DNA from: Gammaproteobacteria bacterium
GTDB lineage: Bacteria > Pseudomonadota > Gammaproteobacteria > Burkholderiales > Burkholderiaceae_C
Length of the DNA: 64,000 bases
Assembly (NCBI GenBank): GCA_018815325.1
Contig: JAHIYE010000021.1
Span: forward strand, 310,001-374,000
Reading direction: 5' to 3'
Shown in pieces: positions 18,660-27,836 of the stretch. Made by a program: the position numbers and the translations under genes. Each line of letters starts with the position of its first letter. Positions within the stretch are counted from its first letter, which is position 1. Under the pieces are notes generated by a model, which was given only the letters and a program-made list of their open reading frames with translations, was not told the origin of the DNA and ran no database searches.

Positions 18660-19598
18660 ATGCAGCACGCCATTTTGTCCGCGCAAGGTCTATGCAAGCA
18701 CTACGGCAGCAGTGTCGTGGTGGATGACTTGTCGTTTGTCATCGAGCCGGGTGAGTGCCTGGGCGTGATCGGCCCCAACGGCGCGGGCAAGACCACCACC
18801 ATCCGCATGTGCCTGGGCCTGACGGCGCCTGATGCCGGCGACATCCATTTTCGCTTTGCCGGCCAGCCGGATCTGCAGATGCCGCAGGACGCATTGGCCA
18901 TCAAGGCACGCCTCGGTGTGGTGAGCCAGTTCGACACGCTGGACCCGGACTTCAGCTGCGCCGAAAACCTGCTGGTCTATGGGCGTTACTTCCGCATGAA
19001 AGACGCCGACATCCGTGCGCGCATCCCGAAGATGCTGGAATTCGCTGCGCTCTCGCACAAGGCGGATGTCAAACCCGGTGAGCTCTCCGGCGGCATGAAG
19101 CGGCGCCTCAGTCTGGCGCGGGCACTGGTGAATGACCCCCGGCTCCTGCTGCTGGACGAGCCCACGACCGGGCTGGACCCGCAGGCGCGGCACCTGATGT
19201 GGGAACGCCTGCAGTTGCTGCTGCAGCAAGGCAAATCGATCCTGTTGACCACCCATTTCATGGACGAGGCCGAACGCCTGTGTACGCGCCTGCTGGTGCT
19301 GGACCATGGCAGGAAGATCGCCGAGGGCCGGCCACGCGAACTGATCGCCCAGCATCTGGAGCCTGACGTGGTGGAGGTCTATGGCAACGGCGCGCTGGCG
19401 CTGGTGGACTCGCCGCTGAAGTCGCACGCGGCGCGCGTGGAGGTGAGTGGCGAGACCGTGTTCTTCTACACCCACGACGCACGGGCGCTGCTTGATGCGC
19501 TGGTGGCGCACCCGCAGCTGCGCACGCTGCACCGGCCCGCGAACCTGGAGGACCTGTTCCTCAAGCTCACGGGTCGCCAGATCAGGGAGGACGGCTGA
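18660..19598 (+). CDS. NodI-like ABC-2 exporter ATPase
   Basis: About 312 residues. Walker A GPNGAGKTT at 38-46, signature ELSGGMKRRLSLARALVNDPRLLLLDEPTTGLDPQARHLMWERLQ is the NodI/DrrA pattern, and the C-terminal extension (about residues 225-312) is typical of the family. ATG at 18660 chosen; a TTG 18 bases upstream is less likely. Stop and next start share one base (TGATG). Exports an unknown substrate with the following permease; homologues in Burkholderiales are common and not tied to nodulation. Confidence 0.92.
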   Translation: MQHAILSAQGLCKHYGSSVVVDDLSFVIEPGECLGVIGPNGAGKTTTIRMCLGLTAPDAGDIHFRFAGQPDLQMPQDALAIKARLGVVSQFDTLDPDFSCAENLLVYGRYFRMKDADIRARIPKMLEFAALSHKADVKPGELSGGMKRRLSLARALVNDPRLLLLDEPTTGLDPQARHLMWERLQLLLQQGKSILLTTHFMDEAERLCTRLLVLDHGRKIAEGRPRELIAQHLEPDVVEVYGNGALALVDSPLKSHAARVEVSGETVFFYTHDARALLDALVAHPQLRTLHRPANLEDLFLKLTGRQIREDG

Positions 19599-20473
19599 TG
19601 GCCATGCCTGAATCATCTCAAGTCACACCCACTGCCAGTACTGCACCCAACGTGCCGGGGCAGGGGGCACCCAGTGTCTGGCGCGTGCCTGCGCTTTCGC
19701 TGCGTTTCTGGCCGGTGTTCCTGCGCAATCTGCTGGTGTGGAAGAAGCTGGCCATCCCGAGCCTGGTGGGCAATATTGCCGAGCCGCTGATGTGGCTGGT
19801 GGCCTTTGGCTATGGCATGGGGGCGCTGGTGGGGCAGGTGAGCATGGGCACCCCGCAGGGCGTGGTCGAGGTGCCCTACATCCTGTTTCTGGCCAGCGGC
19901 TCGATCTGCATGAGCGCGATGAACGCGGCCTCCTTCGAGGCACTGTACTCGGCCTTCTCGCGCATGCATGTGCAGAAAACCTGGGACGGCATCATGAACG
20001 CGCCCATCAGTCTGGACGATGTGGTGCTGGCAGAGATGCTGTGGGCGGCCTTCAAGGCCCTGTTCACGGTGACCGCCATTCTGGGCGTGATGCTGGCGCT
20101 GGGCATCAGTCACAGCCCGAAGCTGTTGCTGGCCTGGCCGGTGCTGCTGGGCGCGGGCATCACCTTTGCCTGCATTGCGCTGATCTTCAACGCGCTGGCC
20201 AAGGGCTACGATTTCTTCACCTACTACTTCACGCTGTTCCTCACGCCCATGATGTTCCTCAGCGGGGTGTTCTTCCCGCGTGAACAGCTGCCCACGGTGG
20301 TGCGCATCATCTCCGACTGGCTCCCCCTGACGAATGCGGTCGAGCTGGTGCGGCCGCTCTTCATGGACCAGTGGCCGACCCAGCCGCTGCGCCACGGGCT
20401 GGTGCTGCTGGCCTATGCCGTGCTGGCCTTCTGGCTGGCGCTGGCGCTCACACGCAGGCGGTTCCGGGCCTAG
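19598..20473 (+). CDS. NodJ-like ABC-2 permease
   Basis: About 291 residues with six predicted membrane segments. LRNLLVWKKLAIPSLVGNIAEPLMWLVAFGYGMGALVG and FLASGSICMSAMNAASFEALYSAFSRMHVQKTWDGIMNAP are NodJ-family signatures; the late FLTPMMFLSGVFFPREQLP loop is the ABC-2 motif. Partner of the NodI-like ATPase upstream. Converges on the GMC oxidoreductase gene with 40 bp between stops. Confidence 0.92.
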   Translation: MAMPESSQVTPTASTAPNVPGQGAPSVWRVPALSLRFWPVFLRNLLVWKKLAIPSLVGNIAEPLMWLVAFGYGMGALVGQVSMGTPQGVVEVPYILFLASGSICMSAMNAASFEALYSAFSRMHVQKTWDGIMNAPISLDDVVLAEMLWAAFKALFTVTAILGVMLALGISHSPKLLLAWPVLLGAGITFACIALIFNALAKGYDFFTYYFTLFLTPMMFLSGVFFPREQLPTVVRIISDWLPLTNAVELVRPLFMDQWPTQPLRHGLVLLAYAVLAFWLALALTRRRFRA

Positions 20474-20513
20474 CGCCTGACAGTCGAGGGCGCTGCACTG
20501 CGCAGGGCCGTGT

Positions 20514-22109
20514 TCATGGCTGTTGCGCCGCCCTGATCATGTCGGCAGCCTTCTCGGCAATCATGATGACCGGCGCGTTGGTGTTGCCACCCACGAGCTG
20601 CGGCATGATGGACGCATCCACCACGCGCAGCGCCGCGATGCCGCGTACCCGCAGTTGGGCATCCACCACATCGTATTCCCCGCTGCCCATGCGGCAGGTG
20701 CCGGCCGGGTGGTAGATGGTGTCGGCATGGTCGCGGATGAAGCGCTCGATCTCGATGTCACTCTGCGCCTTGGCCGAGGTCGACAGCTCCCTGGCGCCGT
20801 ATTGGCTGAGGGCGGGCTGGGCGAGGATGTTGCGCACGATCTTGAAGCCACGCAGCAGCCGGTCCATGTCGTCGCGCTGGCTCAGAAAGTTGGGGTCGAT
20901 CAGCGGCGGGGCCAGCGGGTCCTTGCCGTCGAGCTGGATGCTGCCGCGGCTCAAGGGGCGCAGCAGGCAGACATGGCAGGAGTAGCCATGACCAAAGGTG
21001 GTCTGGCGGCCATGGTCAAGCAGCTTGCCGACAACGAAGTGCAGTTGCAGGTCGGGGATGGCCTCGCTGGGCTGGCTCTTGATGAAGCCGCCGGCTTCGG
21101 CAAAGTTGGTGGTGAGCATGCCGCTGCGCGAGTTGCGCCACTCGAAGATGCCCTGCACGGTGCGGGCCATGCCCGCCAGTGAGAGGCCAAACAGGTCCTT
21201 GAGGTGCGGCGCATTGGCCACCAGCACCACATCCACATGGTCGTGCAGGTTCTGGCCCACGCCGGGCAACTCATGTCGGGTGGCAATACCGTTTTGCAGC
21301 AGGTACTCATGCGGGCCAATGCCCGAGAGCATCAGCAGGTGGGGCGACTGGATGGCGCCGCCGCACAGCAGTACTTCGCGTTCGGCCCTGAGCTGCTTGA
21401 CCTCGCCGCCTTGCACATATTCCACGCCCACCGCGCGCTTGCGCTCCAGCAGGATGCGGGTGGCCTGGGCGCCGGTGATCACATGCAGGTTGGGGCGCGA
21501 CAGGTGGGGTGTGAGGTAGGCCTTGGCCGCGCTGTAGCGCTCGCCGTTCTTGTGGGTCACCTGGTAAACGCCCACGCCTTCCTGGTCGGCGCCGTTGAAG
21601 TCGGGGTTGTGCGGGAAGCCCGCCTGTTGCGCCGCTTCGACGAACACCGGGCTGAAGCGGTTGGGGCTGCGCAAATCCATCACATTGAGCGGGCCCCCCG
21701 TGCCGTGCCAGGCGTCGGCGCCGCGCTCGTTGTGTTCGGCGCGCTTGAAGTAGGGCAGCACCTCGTCCCAGGACCAGCCGGCATTGCCCTCGGCGGCCCA
21801 CTGGTCGTAATCGCGGTGATGACCACGGGCATAGATCATGGCGTTGACCGAGCTGGAGCCACCGAGTACCTTGCCACGCGGCATATAGCCTTCGCGCCCG
21901 TTCAACCCGGGTTGCGGCACCGTGTTGAACCCCCAGTTGGCCTGGCCGGTCTTGGCCAGCAGTGCCAGGCCGGCCGGGCAGTGGATCAGCACGCTCTTGT
22001 CGCCTGGGCCGGCTTCGAGCAGAGCCACAGAGATGTCCGGGTCTTCGGTCAGGCGTGCAGCAAGCACGCACCCGGCTGAGCCGCCGCCCACAATGATGTA
22101 GTCCAGCAT
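20514..22109 (-). CDS. GMC-family FAD oxidoreductase (choline/alcohol dehydrogenase-like)
   Basis: About 531 residues. N-terminal FAD site MLDYIIVGGGSAGCVLAARLTED, GMC signature 1 around GKVLGGSSSVNAMIYARGH, signature 2 around GAIQSPHLLMLSGIGP, and the C-terminal catalytic His region (DTIYHPAGTCRMG) and NTNAPVIMIAEKAAD. Resembles AlkJ-type alcohol dehydrogenases and BetA-like enzymes; without BetB/BetI neighbours the alcohol substrate is open. AGGAG precedes the ATG. Divergent from ohrR. Confidence 0.9.
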   Translation of the reverse strand: MLDYIIVGGGSAGCVLAARLTEDPDISVALLEAGPGDKSVLIHCPAGLALLAKTGQANWGFNTVPQPGLNGREGYMPRGKVLGGSSSVNAMIYARGHHRDYDQWAAEGNAGWSWDEVLPYFKRAEHNERGADAWHGTGGPLNVMDLRSPNRFSPVFVEAAQQAGFPHNPDFNGADQEGVGVYQVTHKNGERYSAAKAYLTPHLSRPNLHVITGAQATRILLERKRAVGVEYVQGGEVKQLRAEREVLLCGGAIQSPHLLMLSGIGPHEYLLQNGIATRHELPGVGQNLHDHVDVVLVANAPHLKDLFGLSLAGMARTVQGIFEWRNSRSGMLTTNFAEAGGFIKSQPSEAIPDLQLHFVVGKLLDHGRQTTFGHGYSCHVCLLRPLSRGSIQLDGKDPLAPPLIDPNFLSQRDDMDRLLRGFKIVRNILAQPALSQYGARELSTSAKAQSDIEIERFIRDHADTIYHPAGTCRMGSGEYDVVDAQLRVRGIAALRVVDASIMPQLVGGNTNAPVIMIAEKAADMIRAAQQP

Positions 22110-22250
22110 GTTCGGTCTCCTGAGGTTTTTATCTGGCGTTGCCGCCGTGTCTGGGCCGTACGTTAACCCAAACCGGTGTGGCGGCCAATCCGGACAGTCC
22201 TGGGCGAGACACGGGGGTGCCGGGAAAACCCTGTGCGCCACAGGGTTTCA

Positions 22251-22280
22251 GGCAATTAAATTGCACGCAATTTAATTGCC
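22251..22280. promoter_or_regulatory. OhrR operator, near-perfect inverted repeat
   Basis: Arms GGCAATTAAATTGC and GCAATTTAATTGCC are perfect 14 bp inverted repeats around a 2-base spacer (AC). This matches the A/T-rich inverted repeats bound by OhrR. It lies 16 bp before the ohrR ATG, ideal for autorepression and for control of a transcript running into ohr. Confidence 0.85.
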
Positions 22281-22296
22281 TGCTACATTAATACCC

Positions 22297-22779
22297 ATGG
22301 CTACCAGCAAACTCCCCTCACCGATATCGGCTTCAGAAGCCTTGTTGCTCGATAACCAGCTCTGCTTTGCGCTGTATTCGGCTTCGCTGGCGATGACCAG
22401 GATGTACAAGCCCCTGCTTGAAGCCCTGGGGCTGACCTACCCGCAATACCTGGCCATGCTCGTGCTCTGGGAGCGCGATGGCGTCACGGTGTCCGAGCTG
22501 GGCGAGCGCCTCTCGCTCGACTCGGGCACGCTCACGCCCCTGCTCAAGCGCATGGAGACGGCTGGCTGGCTGGCCAGATTGCGCGATGTGAATGACGAGC
22601 GCCGCGTGCTGATCACCCTCACGGCGGCTGGCCGCAAGCTCAAGACGCGGGCGGCCAGGGTGCCCGGCTGCATCCTGAGCGCGACGCAATGCGATGTGAC
22701 TGAGCTCACCGCGCTGACCCGGCAGGTGCAGACTCTGCGCGACCGGCTCAACCGCTGCGACCCCGACACCCTTAACTGA
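22297..22779 (+). CDS. ohrR: OhrR, organic-peroxide-sensing MarR repressor
   Basis: About 160 residues. The reactive cysteine in LDNQLCFALYSASLAMTRMYKPLLEALGLTYPQYLAMLVLWE is C23 (C15/C22 in studied OhrR proteins), followed by a winged helix with LSLDSGTLTPLLKRMETAGWLAR. Organic hydroperoxides oxidise that cysteine and release DNA. A second cysteine about residue 128 could form the disulfide of two-Cys OhrR. Directly upstream of ohr. Confidence 0.93.
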   Translation: MATSKLPSPISASEALLLDNQLCFALYSASLAMTRMYKPLLEALGLTYPQYLAMLVLWERDGVTVSELGERLSLDSGTLTPLLKRMETAGWLARLRDVNDERRVLITLTAAGRKLKTRAARVPGCILSATQCDVTELTALTRQVQTLRDRLNRCDPDTLN

Positions 22780-22810
22780 TCCCTCCCCTTTTTTTAACCA
22801 AGGAAACACC

Positions 22811-23239
22811 ATGCCTACCAAAATCGAAAAAGTCCTCTACCAGGCCCACGCCACCTCCACCGGCGGTCGCGATGGCCGTGCTGTCAGCTCCGACGGCTTG
22901 CTGGATGTGAAGCTCAGCCCCCCCAAGGAGCTCGGCGGCCCCGGCGGCGCCACCAACCCTGAGCAACTGTTTGCAGCGGGCTACTCGGCCTGTTTCATGG
23001 GAGCCATGAAACATGTGGCCGGCATGAAGAAACTCACCGTTCCCGCGGATGCCTCGATTGCGGCCACTGTGGGCATCGGCCAGATCCCTGCCGGCTTCGG
23101 CATCGAGGTGCAGATGGTCATCAGCCTGCCGGGCATGGACCGTGCCGTAGCGCAGCAACTGGTGGACACAGCCCACCAGGTCTGCCCCTACTCCAACGCC
23201 ACGCGCGGCAATATCGAAGTGACCCTGACGCTGGCCTGA
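22811..23239 (+). CDS. ohr: Ohr, organic hydroperoxide resistance peroxidase
   Basis: About 142 residues, the usual length. Catalytic C61 (AAGYSACFMGA) and resolving C125 (HQVCPYSNATRGN) are both present, with the family arginine at R20 (TGGRDGR). Reduces fatty-acid and other organic hydroperoxides using lipoylated proteins. AAGGAAA precedes the ATG. It follows ohrR by 31 bp and ends before a terminator. Confidence 0.95.
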   Translation: MPTKIEKVLYQAHATSTGGRDGRAVSSDGLLDVKLSPPKELGGPGGATNPEQLFAAGYSACFMGAMKHVAGMKKLTVPADASIAATVGIGQIPAGFGIEVQMVISLPGMDRAVAQQLVDTAHQVCPYSNATRGNIEVTLTLA

Positions 23240-23274
23240 TGCACCGGTGACAGGGCGTGATCCTGTCGCCAAGG

Positions 23275-23312
23275 CGGCCTGCCCCGATTGCCGGTGCAGG
23301 CCGTTTCGTTTA
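23275..23312 (+). terminator. Terminator after ohr
   Basis: CGGCCTGC ... GCAGGCCG, 8 bp stem with a 13-base loop, followed by TTTCGTTT. It overlaps the leader of the DUF2855 gene. Confidence 0.5.
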
Positions 23313-23322
23313 TGGTCAATCC

Positions 23323-24444
23323 ATGACGACACTTGATTTCCTGGTTCGCAAAGACCAGTTGGGCACTACCGAAGTGCGCCGCGCGGATGATGGGCCTCTG
23401 GCCGATGGCGAGGTGCGCGTGCGCATCGACAGCTTTGCGCTGACCTCCAACAACATCACCTACGCCGCGTTTGGCGATGCGATGAACTACTGGTCTTTCT
23501 TTCCGGTGAGAGGGGAGGACAACAGTCAGTGGGGTCGCATCCCGGTCTGGGGCTTTGGCACCGTGCAGCAGTCGCTGCATCCCGGCGTGGCCGTGGGGGA
23601 AAAGCTGTACGGCTATTTCCCGATGTCGACCAGCGTGGTGCTGGCACCGGTGCGGCTCTCACCCGCCGGGTTCTCGGATGGGGCCGCGCACCGGGCCAGC
23701 CTGCACCCGGTTTACAACCAGTACCTGCGCTGCCATTCGGACCCGTACTACACAGCCTATACCGAAGCAGTGCAGGCGCTGCTCCGGCCGCTGTTCATCA
23801 CCTCCTGGCTGATCGATGACTTTTTGGCCGATAACCAGTTCTTCGGTGCATCGGGGCAGGGGGACCAGCGCGGCGTGATGCTCTTGTCCAGCGCCTCCAG
23901 CAAAACCGCGTACGGCACAGCGTTCCAGCTTGCACAGCGTGAGGGCATCGAGGTGGTGGGTTTGACCTCCGCCGGCAATGTGGCATTTTGCGAAAGCCTG
24001 GGCTGTTACCACCGCGTGCTGCGCTACGACCAGCTGGAGCAGGTGCCGGCTGATACACCCTGTGTCTACATCGATTTCGCAGGGAGCGCAGAGCTGCGTC
24101 GTGCCGTCCACACCCGGTTCGTCAACCTGAAATACAGCTGCGCCATTGGCGGCACGCACGTTGAGCAGCTGGGCGGCAGCAAAGACCTGCCGGGCCCCAA
24201 GGCGACGCTGTTCTTTGCGCCGGCACAGATCAAGAAGCGCAGCGGCGAATGGGGCGCTGAAGTCCTGGGCCAGCGCCTGGTGCAGGCCTGGCATGCCTTT
24301 GTGGCCAAGGCCCATGCCCCAGTGAAACCGTGGCTGGTGGTGGACTACCACCATGGCCCGGAGGCGGTGCAGGCGATCTACCGCGAGGTTCTGGGCGGCA
24401 AAGGCGATCCGCGTCGTGGACACGTGCTGTCGCTGAACGATTGA
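23323..24444 (+). CDS. DUF2855-family protein
   Basis: About 373 residues matching the DUF2855 family, an uncharacterised relative of the medium-chain dehydrogenase/quinone-reductase fold: FALTSNNITYAAFGDAMNYWSFFP and WGRIPVWGFGTVQQSLHPGVAVGEKLYGYFPMS resemble the GroES-like start of that superfamily, but the family lacks the usual GxGxxG loop, having MLLSSASSKTAYGTAFQL instead. No catalytic residue can be assigned. ATG opening MTTLDFLVR chosen; an in-frame upstream extension runs through the terminator. Confidence 0.8.
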   Translation: MTTLDFLVRKDQLGTTEVRRADDGPLADGEVRVRIDSFALTSNNITYAAFGDAMNYWSFFPVRGEDNSQWGRIPVWGFGTVQQSLHPGVAVGEKLYGYFPMSTSVVLAPVRLSPAGFSDGAAHRASLHPVYNQYLRCHSDPYYTAYTEAVQALLRPLFITSWLIDDFLADNQFFGASGQGDQRGVMLLSSASSKTAYGTAFQLAQREGIEVVGLTSAGNVAFCESLGCYHRVLRYDQLEQVPADTPCVYIDFAGSAELRRAVHTRFVNLKYSCAIGGTHVEQLGGSKDLPGPKATLFFAPAQIKKRSGEWGAEVLGQRLVQAWHAFVAKAHAPVKPWLVVDYHHGPEAVQAIYREVLGGKGDPRRGHVLSLND

Positions 24445-24471
24445 GGGTTTCACAAGCCTTGACACCATGCT

Positions 24472-24525
24472 GTTCGGGCTGAGCCTGTCCTGGCTTTTCG
24501 ACACCTCGACAAGCCCAGGGTGAAC
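24472..24525. repeat. Imperfect inverted repeat of the GTTCGGGCTGAGCCTGTC type
   Basis: GTTCGGGCTGAGCCTGTC on the plus strand faces GTTCACCCTGGGCTTGTC on the minus strand, about 20 bp apart. This resembles the intergenic GTTCG-x-CCTGAGC-x-TGTCGA repeat found in many GC-rich proteobacteria. The arms have diverged, so it may be an old copy. Confidence 0.5.
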
Positions 24526-24608
24526 GGCCGTGAGGGGGGTGTCATGAAATGTGAAGATATCCATCATGTGTCTGTTAGCCGGGCTTGCGCAGGCCCGACA
24601 ATGGGGGC

Positions 24609-25673
24609 ATGTCTTCATCGCCCACCACCACGTCCGCCGCCGCCGGCCTCCATGCTTTTGAATCGCTGACCCCCGATGTGGTCATGGACGCGCTGGCCAG
24701 CGTGGGCCTGTATGGCGACGGCCGGCTGCTCGCGCTGAGCTCGTATGAAAACCGGGTGTACCAGCTGCACCTCGAAGACGGCGAGGTCGTGGTGGCCAAG
24801 TTCTACCGGCCGGCGCGCTGGAGCGATGCGCAGATTCTGGAAGAGCACGGCTTTGCGGCCGAGCTCATGGCGGCCGAAGTGCCAGCCATCGGCCCGCTGA
24901 CCCTGCAGGGCAAGACCCTGAACCACTTTGGCGGCTTTGCGTTTTCGGTCAGCCCCAGCCGGGGGGGGCGCCCCCCTGAGCTGGACGATGATGAGGTGCT
25001 GGAGTGGATCGGCCGCTTTCTCGCACGCATCCACACCGTGGGTGCCATGCAGCCCTTTGTCAGCCGGCCTGCGCTGAGCCTGCAAACCCTGGGTATCGAG
25101 TCACGTGACTGGCTGCTGGCACACGAGATGGTGCCGCTTGAAGTGCAGTCAGGCTGGGCCAGTGTGTGCCAGGATGCTCTTGATTTAATAGCTACTCACG
25201 CATGTTTGGCGGGGGCTGCAGGTCAAAATGAAGGTGAAGAATCAGCCACTCGCCTGCTGCGCCTGCACGGCGACTGCCACCCCGGCAACATCCTCTGGAC
25301 ACCGACCGACGTGCCCGCCAGCGCCGGGCCGGGCCCGCATTTTGTGGACCTGGACGACGCCCGCATGGGCCCGGCCGTGCAGGACCTGTGGATGCTGCTC
25401 TCGGGCGACCGGACGCAACGCACGCGCCAGCTCAGCGTGCTGCTCGACGGCTATGAGCAGTTCCGCAGCTTTGACCGGCGCGAGCTCGCACTGATCGAGC
25501 CGCTGCGCACGTTGCGGCTCATTCACTACAGCGCCTGGCTTGCCCGGCGCTGGGATGACCCGACCTTTCCGATCAATTTCCCGTGGTTCGGCTCCAGCGA
25601 CTATTGGAAAGGCCAGACCCAGATGCTGCAGGACCAGATCGAGGCCATGCAGCAAGAACCGCTCTACGCCTGA
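24609..25673 (+). CDS. srkA: SrkA/YihE-like stress-response protein kinase
   Basis: About 354 residues of the YihE/SrkA (APH-like) fold. YENRVYQLHLEDGEVVVAKFYRPARWSDAQILEEH, the catalytic RLHGDCHPGNILW and the metal-binding FVDLDDARMGPAVQDLWML are all present. Thr/Ser kinase linked to stress survival in enterobacteria. ATG at 24609. Residues about 191-209 (LIATHACLAGAAGQNEG region) coincide with a dispersed repeat (copy C) that keeps the reading frame open; the family normally lacks this stretch, so it is a probable insertion between the domain lobes. Confidence 0.92.
   Translation: MSSSPTTTSAAAGLHAFESLTPDVVMDALASVGLYGDGRLLALSSYENRVYQLHLEDGEVVVAKFYRPARWSDAQILEEHGFAAELMAAEVPAIGPLTLQGKTLNHFGGFAFSVSPSRGGRPPELDDDEVLEWIGRFLARIHTVGAMQPFVSRPALSLQTLGIESRDWLLAHEMVPLEVQSGWASVCQDALDLIATHACLAGAAGQNEGEESATRLLRLHGDCHPGNILWTPTDVPASAGPGPHFVDLDDARMGPAVQDLWMLLSGDRTQRTRQLSVLLDGYEQFRSFDRRELALIEPLRTLRLIHYSAWLARRWDDPTFPINFPWFGSSDYWKGQTQMLQDQIEAMQQEPLYA
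25181..25237 (+). repeat. Dispersed repeat, copy C, inside the srkA-like gene
   Basis: TGATTTAATAGCTACTCACG, CATG, GGGGGCTGCAGGTCAAAATG: the right part of the element seen in copies B and D (TAGCT, GCGCAT, GGGCTAGAGG, A/T tail). It lies within the coding frame without creating a stop. Confidence 0.65.
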
Positions 25674-25843
25674 ACGCTGAGGCCCTGCCGCGCAGGGGGA
25701 GATGGGGTTTCCCCGCGTACGGGTATTGGTTCGGCGTGCTAGCATTCGGGCAGAACCAAGTTGAACCAAATCAAACCAATTTGATGAGTCACTTGCACAC
25801 TGTTCAACATCCATTCGTAACCTGCCGATCAAGGAGATTCCCC

Positions 25844-26818
25844 ATGAGACTGAAACGCCGCACCGCCGTGCTTGCTGGTTTGCTTCTATCGGCCACAACC
25901 CTGGCATTTGCCCAGGGAGCCTGGCCAACCCGCTCCATCACCATGGTGGTGCCCTTTCCCCCAGGCGGCCTGGCTGACCTGGTAGCGCGCCCGGTGGCCG
26001 AGGCCATGTCGCGCGACCTGGGCCAGCCGGTCGTGATCGAGAACAAGGGGGGCGCCGGTGGTGGCATCGGCATGGGCTATGCGGCCAGGGCCAAGCCTGA
26101 TGGCTACACCATCCTGATGGCGCTGTCGTCCTTCAGCGTGATTCCTGAGGCCGATGCGGTGCTGGGCCGCTCGCCGATGTATGCGCTTTCAGATCTGCGC
26201 CCGATTGCGCGCTTCACGGGCGACCCCACCGTGCTGGCCGTGCGCGCCGATGCACCGTGGAAAACCTTCAAGGACTTTATGGCCGATGCCGCCAAACGTC
26301 CGGGCGCGATCAACTACGGCTCATCGGGCAACTACGGCACCATGCACGTGCCGATGGAAATGCTCTCGCAAACCGGCAACATCAAGATGACCCATGTGCC
26401 CTTCACCGGTGCGGGCCCGTCCGTGATTGCGCTGCTCGGCGGGCAGATCGATGCTGTCTCCACAGGCCCGGCCACGGTGCTGCAGCACATCAAGGCCGGC
26501 AAGATTCGTGTACTGGCGCACTGGGGCAATGGCAAGCTGGCCTCCATGCCGGACGTGCCCAGCATCAAGGACAACGGCATCAACGTGGACTACGCACAGT
26601 GGTCCGGCCTGTTCATTCCAGCCGGCACACCTGAGCCCATCGCGCAGCGCCTGCGTGCCGCCGCCAAGGTCGCCGCACAGGATGCCAAGGTCAATGAAGT
26701 CATCAACAACGCGGGCAGCCCTGTGCTGTACATGGACACACCTGAATTTGAAAAATATGTGCAAAACGATGCGGCCCGCATGGTGGACGTGGTCAAGCGC
26801 ATTGGCAAGCTGAACTGA
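25844..26818 (+). CDS. Bug/TctC-type periplasmic solute-binding protein
   Basis: About 324 residues. Signal peptide to AFAQG (about residue 24), then WPTRSITMVVPFPPGGLADLVARPVAEAMSRDLGQPVVIENKGGAGGGIGM, the N-terminal Bug signature. Bug proteins bind organic acids or small aromatics; most are orphans in Bordetella and Comamonadaceae. No TctA/TctB genes are adjacent. AAGGAG ribosome site before ATG. A second Bug gene follows 25 bp later, likely co-transcribed. Confidence 0.92.
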   Translation: MRLKRRTAVLAGLLLSATTLAFAQGAWPTRSITMVVPFPPGGLADLVARPVAEAMSRDLGQPVVIENKGGAGGGIGMGYAARAKPDGYTILMALSSFSVIPEADAVLGRSPMYALSDLRPIARFTGDPTVLAVRADAPWKTFKDFMADAAKRPGAINYGSSGNYGTMHVPMEMLSQTGNIKMTHVPFTGAGPSVIALLGGQIDAVSTGPATVLQHIKAGKIRVLAHWGNGKLASMPDVPSIKDNGINVDYAQWSGLFIPAGTPEPIAQRLRAAAKVAAQDAKVNEVINNAGSPVLYMDTPEFEKYVQNDAARMVDVVKRIGKLN

Positions 26819-26843
26819 ACCTTTTTATTCGAGGAGACAACTC

Positions 26844-27821
26844 ATGCGAAACAAAATCCTGCCATCCCTGCTCGTGGCCCTGGGGGTCATGACGGCTGTG
26901 GCCAGCACACCGGCTGCGGCGCAAGCCTACCCAAGCAAGAGCGTGAAGATCATCGTGCCTTTCGCGGCGGGCGGCCCGGCGGACAACTATGCGCGTTTCA
27001 TCGCCCAGCGCCTGAGCGATACCATGGGCCAGCCCTTTGTGGTGGACAACAAGCCTGGCGCGGGCTCCATCATCGGCACCGACGCAGCCGCCAAGTCGGC
27101 CCCCGATGGCTACACCCTGCTCTTGATGTCGAACACGCACACGGTGAACGAGACCTTGATCCCCACCAAGCCGTTTGAGCTGCTGAAGGATTTCGTGCCC
27201 GTGGCGCCCATCAACTACTCCGATCTGGTGCTGGTGGCACACCCTTCGGTCAAGGCATCGAACGTCAAGGAGCTGATCAAGCTCGCGATGGACAACCCCG
27301 GCAAGCTCAATTACGCCTCCTCGGGTCCGGGTACGCCGTACCACATGGCCGGCGAGCTCTTCAAGAGCATGTCGAACACCGACATCGTGCACGTGCCCTA
27401 CAAAGGCAGCTCCGGTGCACGCACCGACGTGATCGGTGGCCAGGTGCAGATGATGTTTGATGCGGTCACCACCATGGCCGGACAGGTACAGGCCGGCAAG
27501 GTCAAGGCCATTGCCACCAGCGGCAAGGAGCGCTCGGCGGTGCTGCCCGATGTGCCCACCGTCAGCGAGTCCGGTGTACCGGGCTACGAGGCCACGATCT
27601 GGCTCGGCCTGATGTCGCCAAAGGGCACGCCCAAGGACATCGTGGACAAGCTCAATGCCGCCGTCTCCAAAATCGCCAGCGCACCGGATGTGCGCCAGCT
27701 CTGGCTGAAGCAGGGTGCGGTGCCCCTGGTGATGAACCCGGAAGCCTTTGACAAGTACACTCGCGACGACATTGCCAAATGGGCCAAGGTCATCAAGACC
27801 GCCAACATCAAACTTGACTGA
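26844..27821 (+). CDS. Bug/TctC-type periplasmic solute-binding protein
   Basis: About 325 residues with signal peptide to AAAQA and the Bug N-terminus YPSKSVKIIVPFAAGGPADNYARFIAQRLSDTMGQPFVVDNKPGAGSIIGTDAAAKSAPDGYTLLL. Only moderately similar to the preceding Bug protein, so the two probably bind different ligands. GAGGAGACAACTC precedes the ATG. Followed 15 bp later by a ModA-like gene. Confidence 0.92.
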   Translation: MRNKILPSLLVALGVMTAVASTPAAAQAYPSKSVKIIVPFAAGGPADNYARFIAQRLSDTMGQPFVVDNKPGAGSIIGTDAAAKSAPDGYTLLLMSNTHTVNETLIPTKPFELLKDFVPVAPINYSDLVLVAHPSVKASNVKELIKLAMDNPGKLNYASSGPGTPYHMAGELFKSMSNTDIVHVPYKGSSGARTDVIGGQVQMMFDAVTTMAGQVQAGKVKAIATSGKERSAVLPDVPTVSESGVPGYEATIWLGLMSPKGTPKDIVDKLNAAVSKIASAPDVRQLWLKQGAVPLVMNPEAFDKYTRDDIAKWAKVIKTANIKLD

Positions 27822-27836
27822 GATACCGAAACCGAC

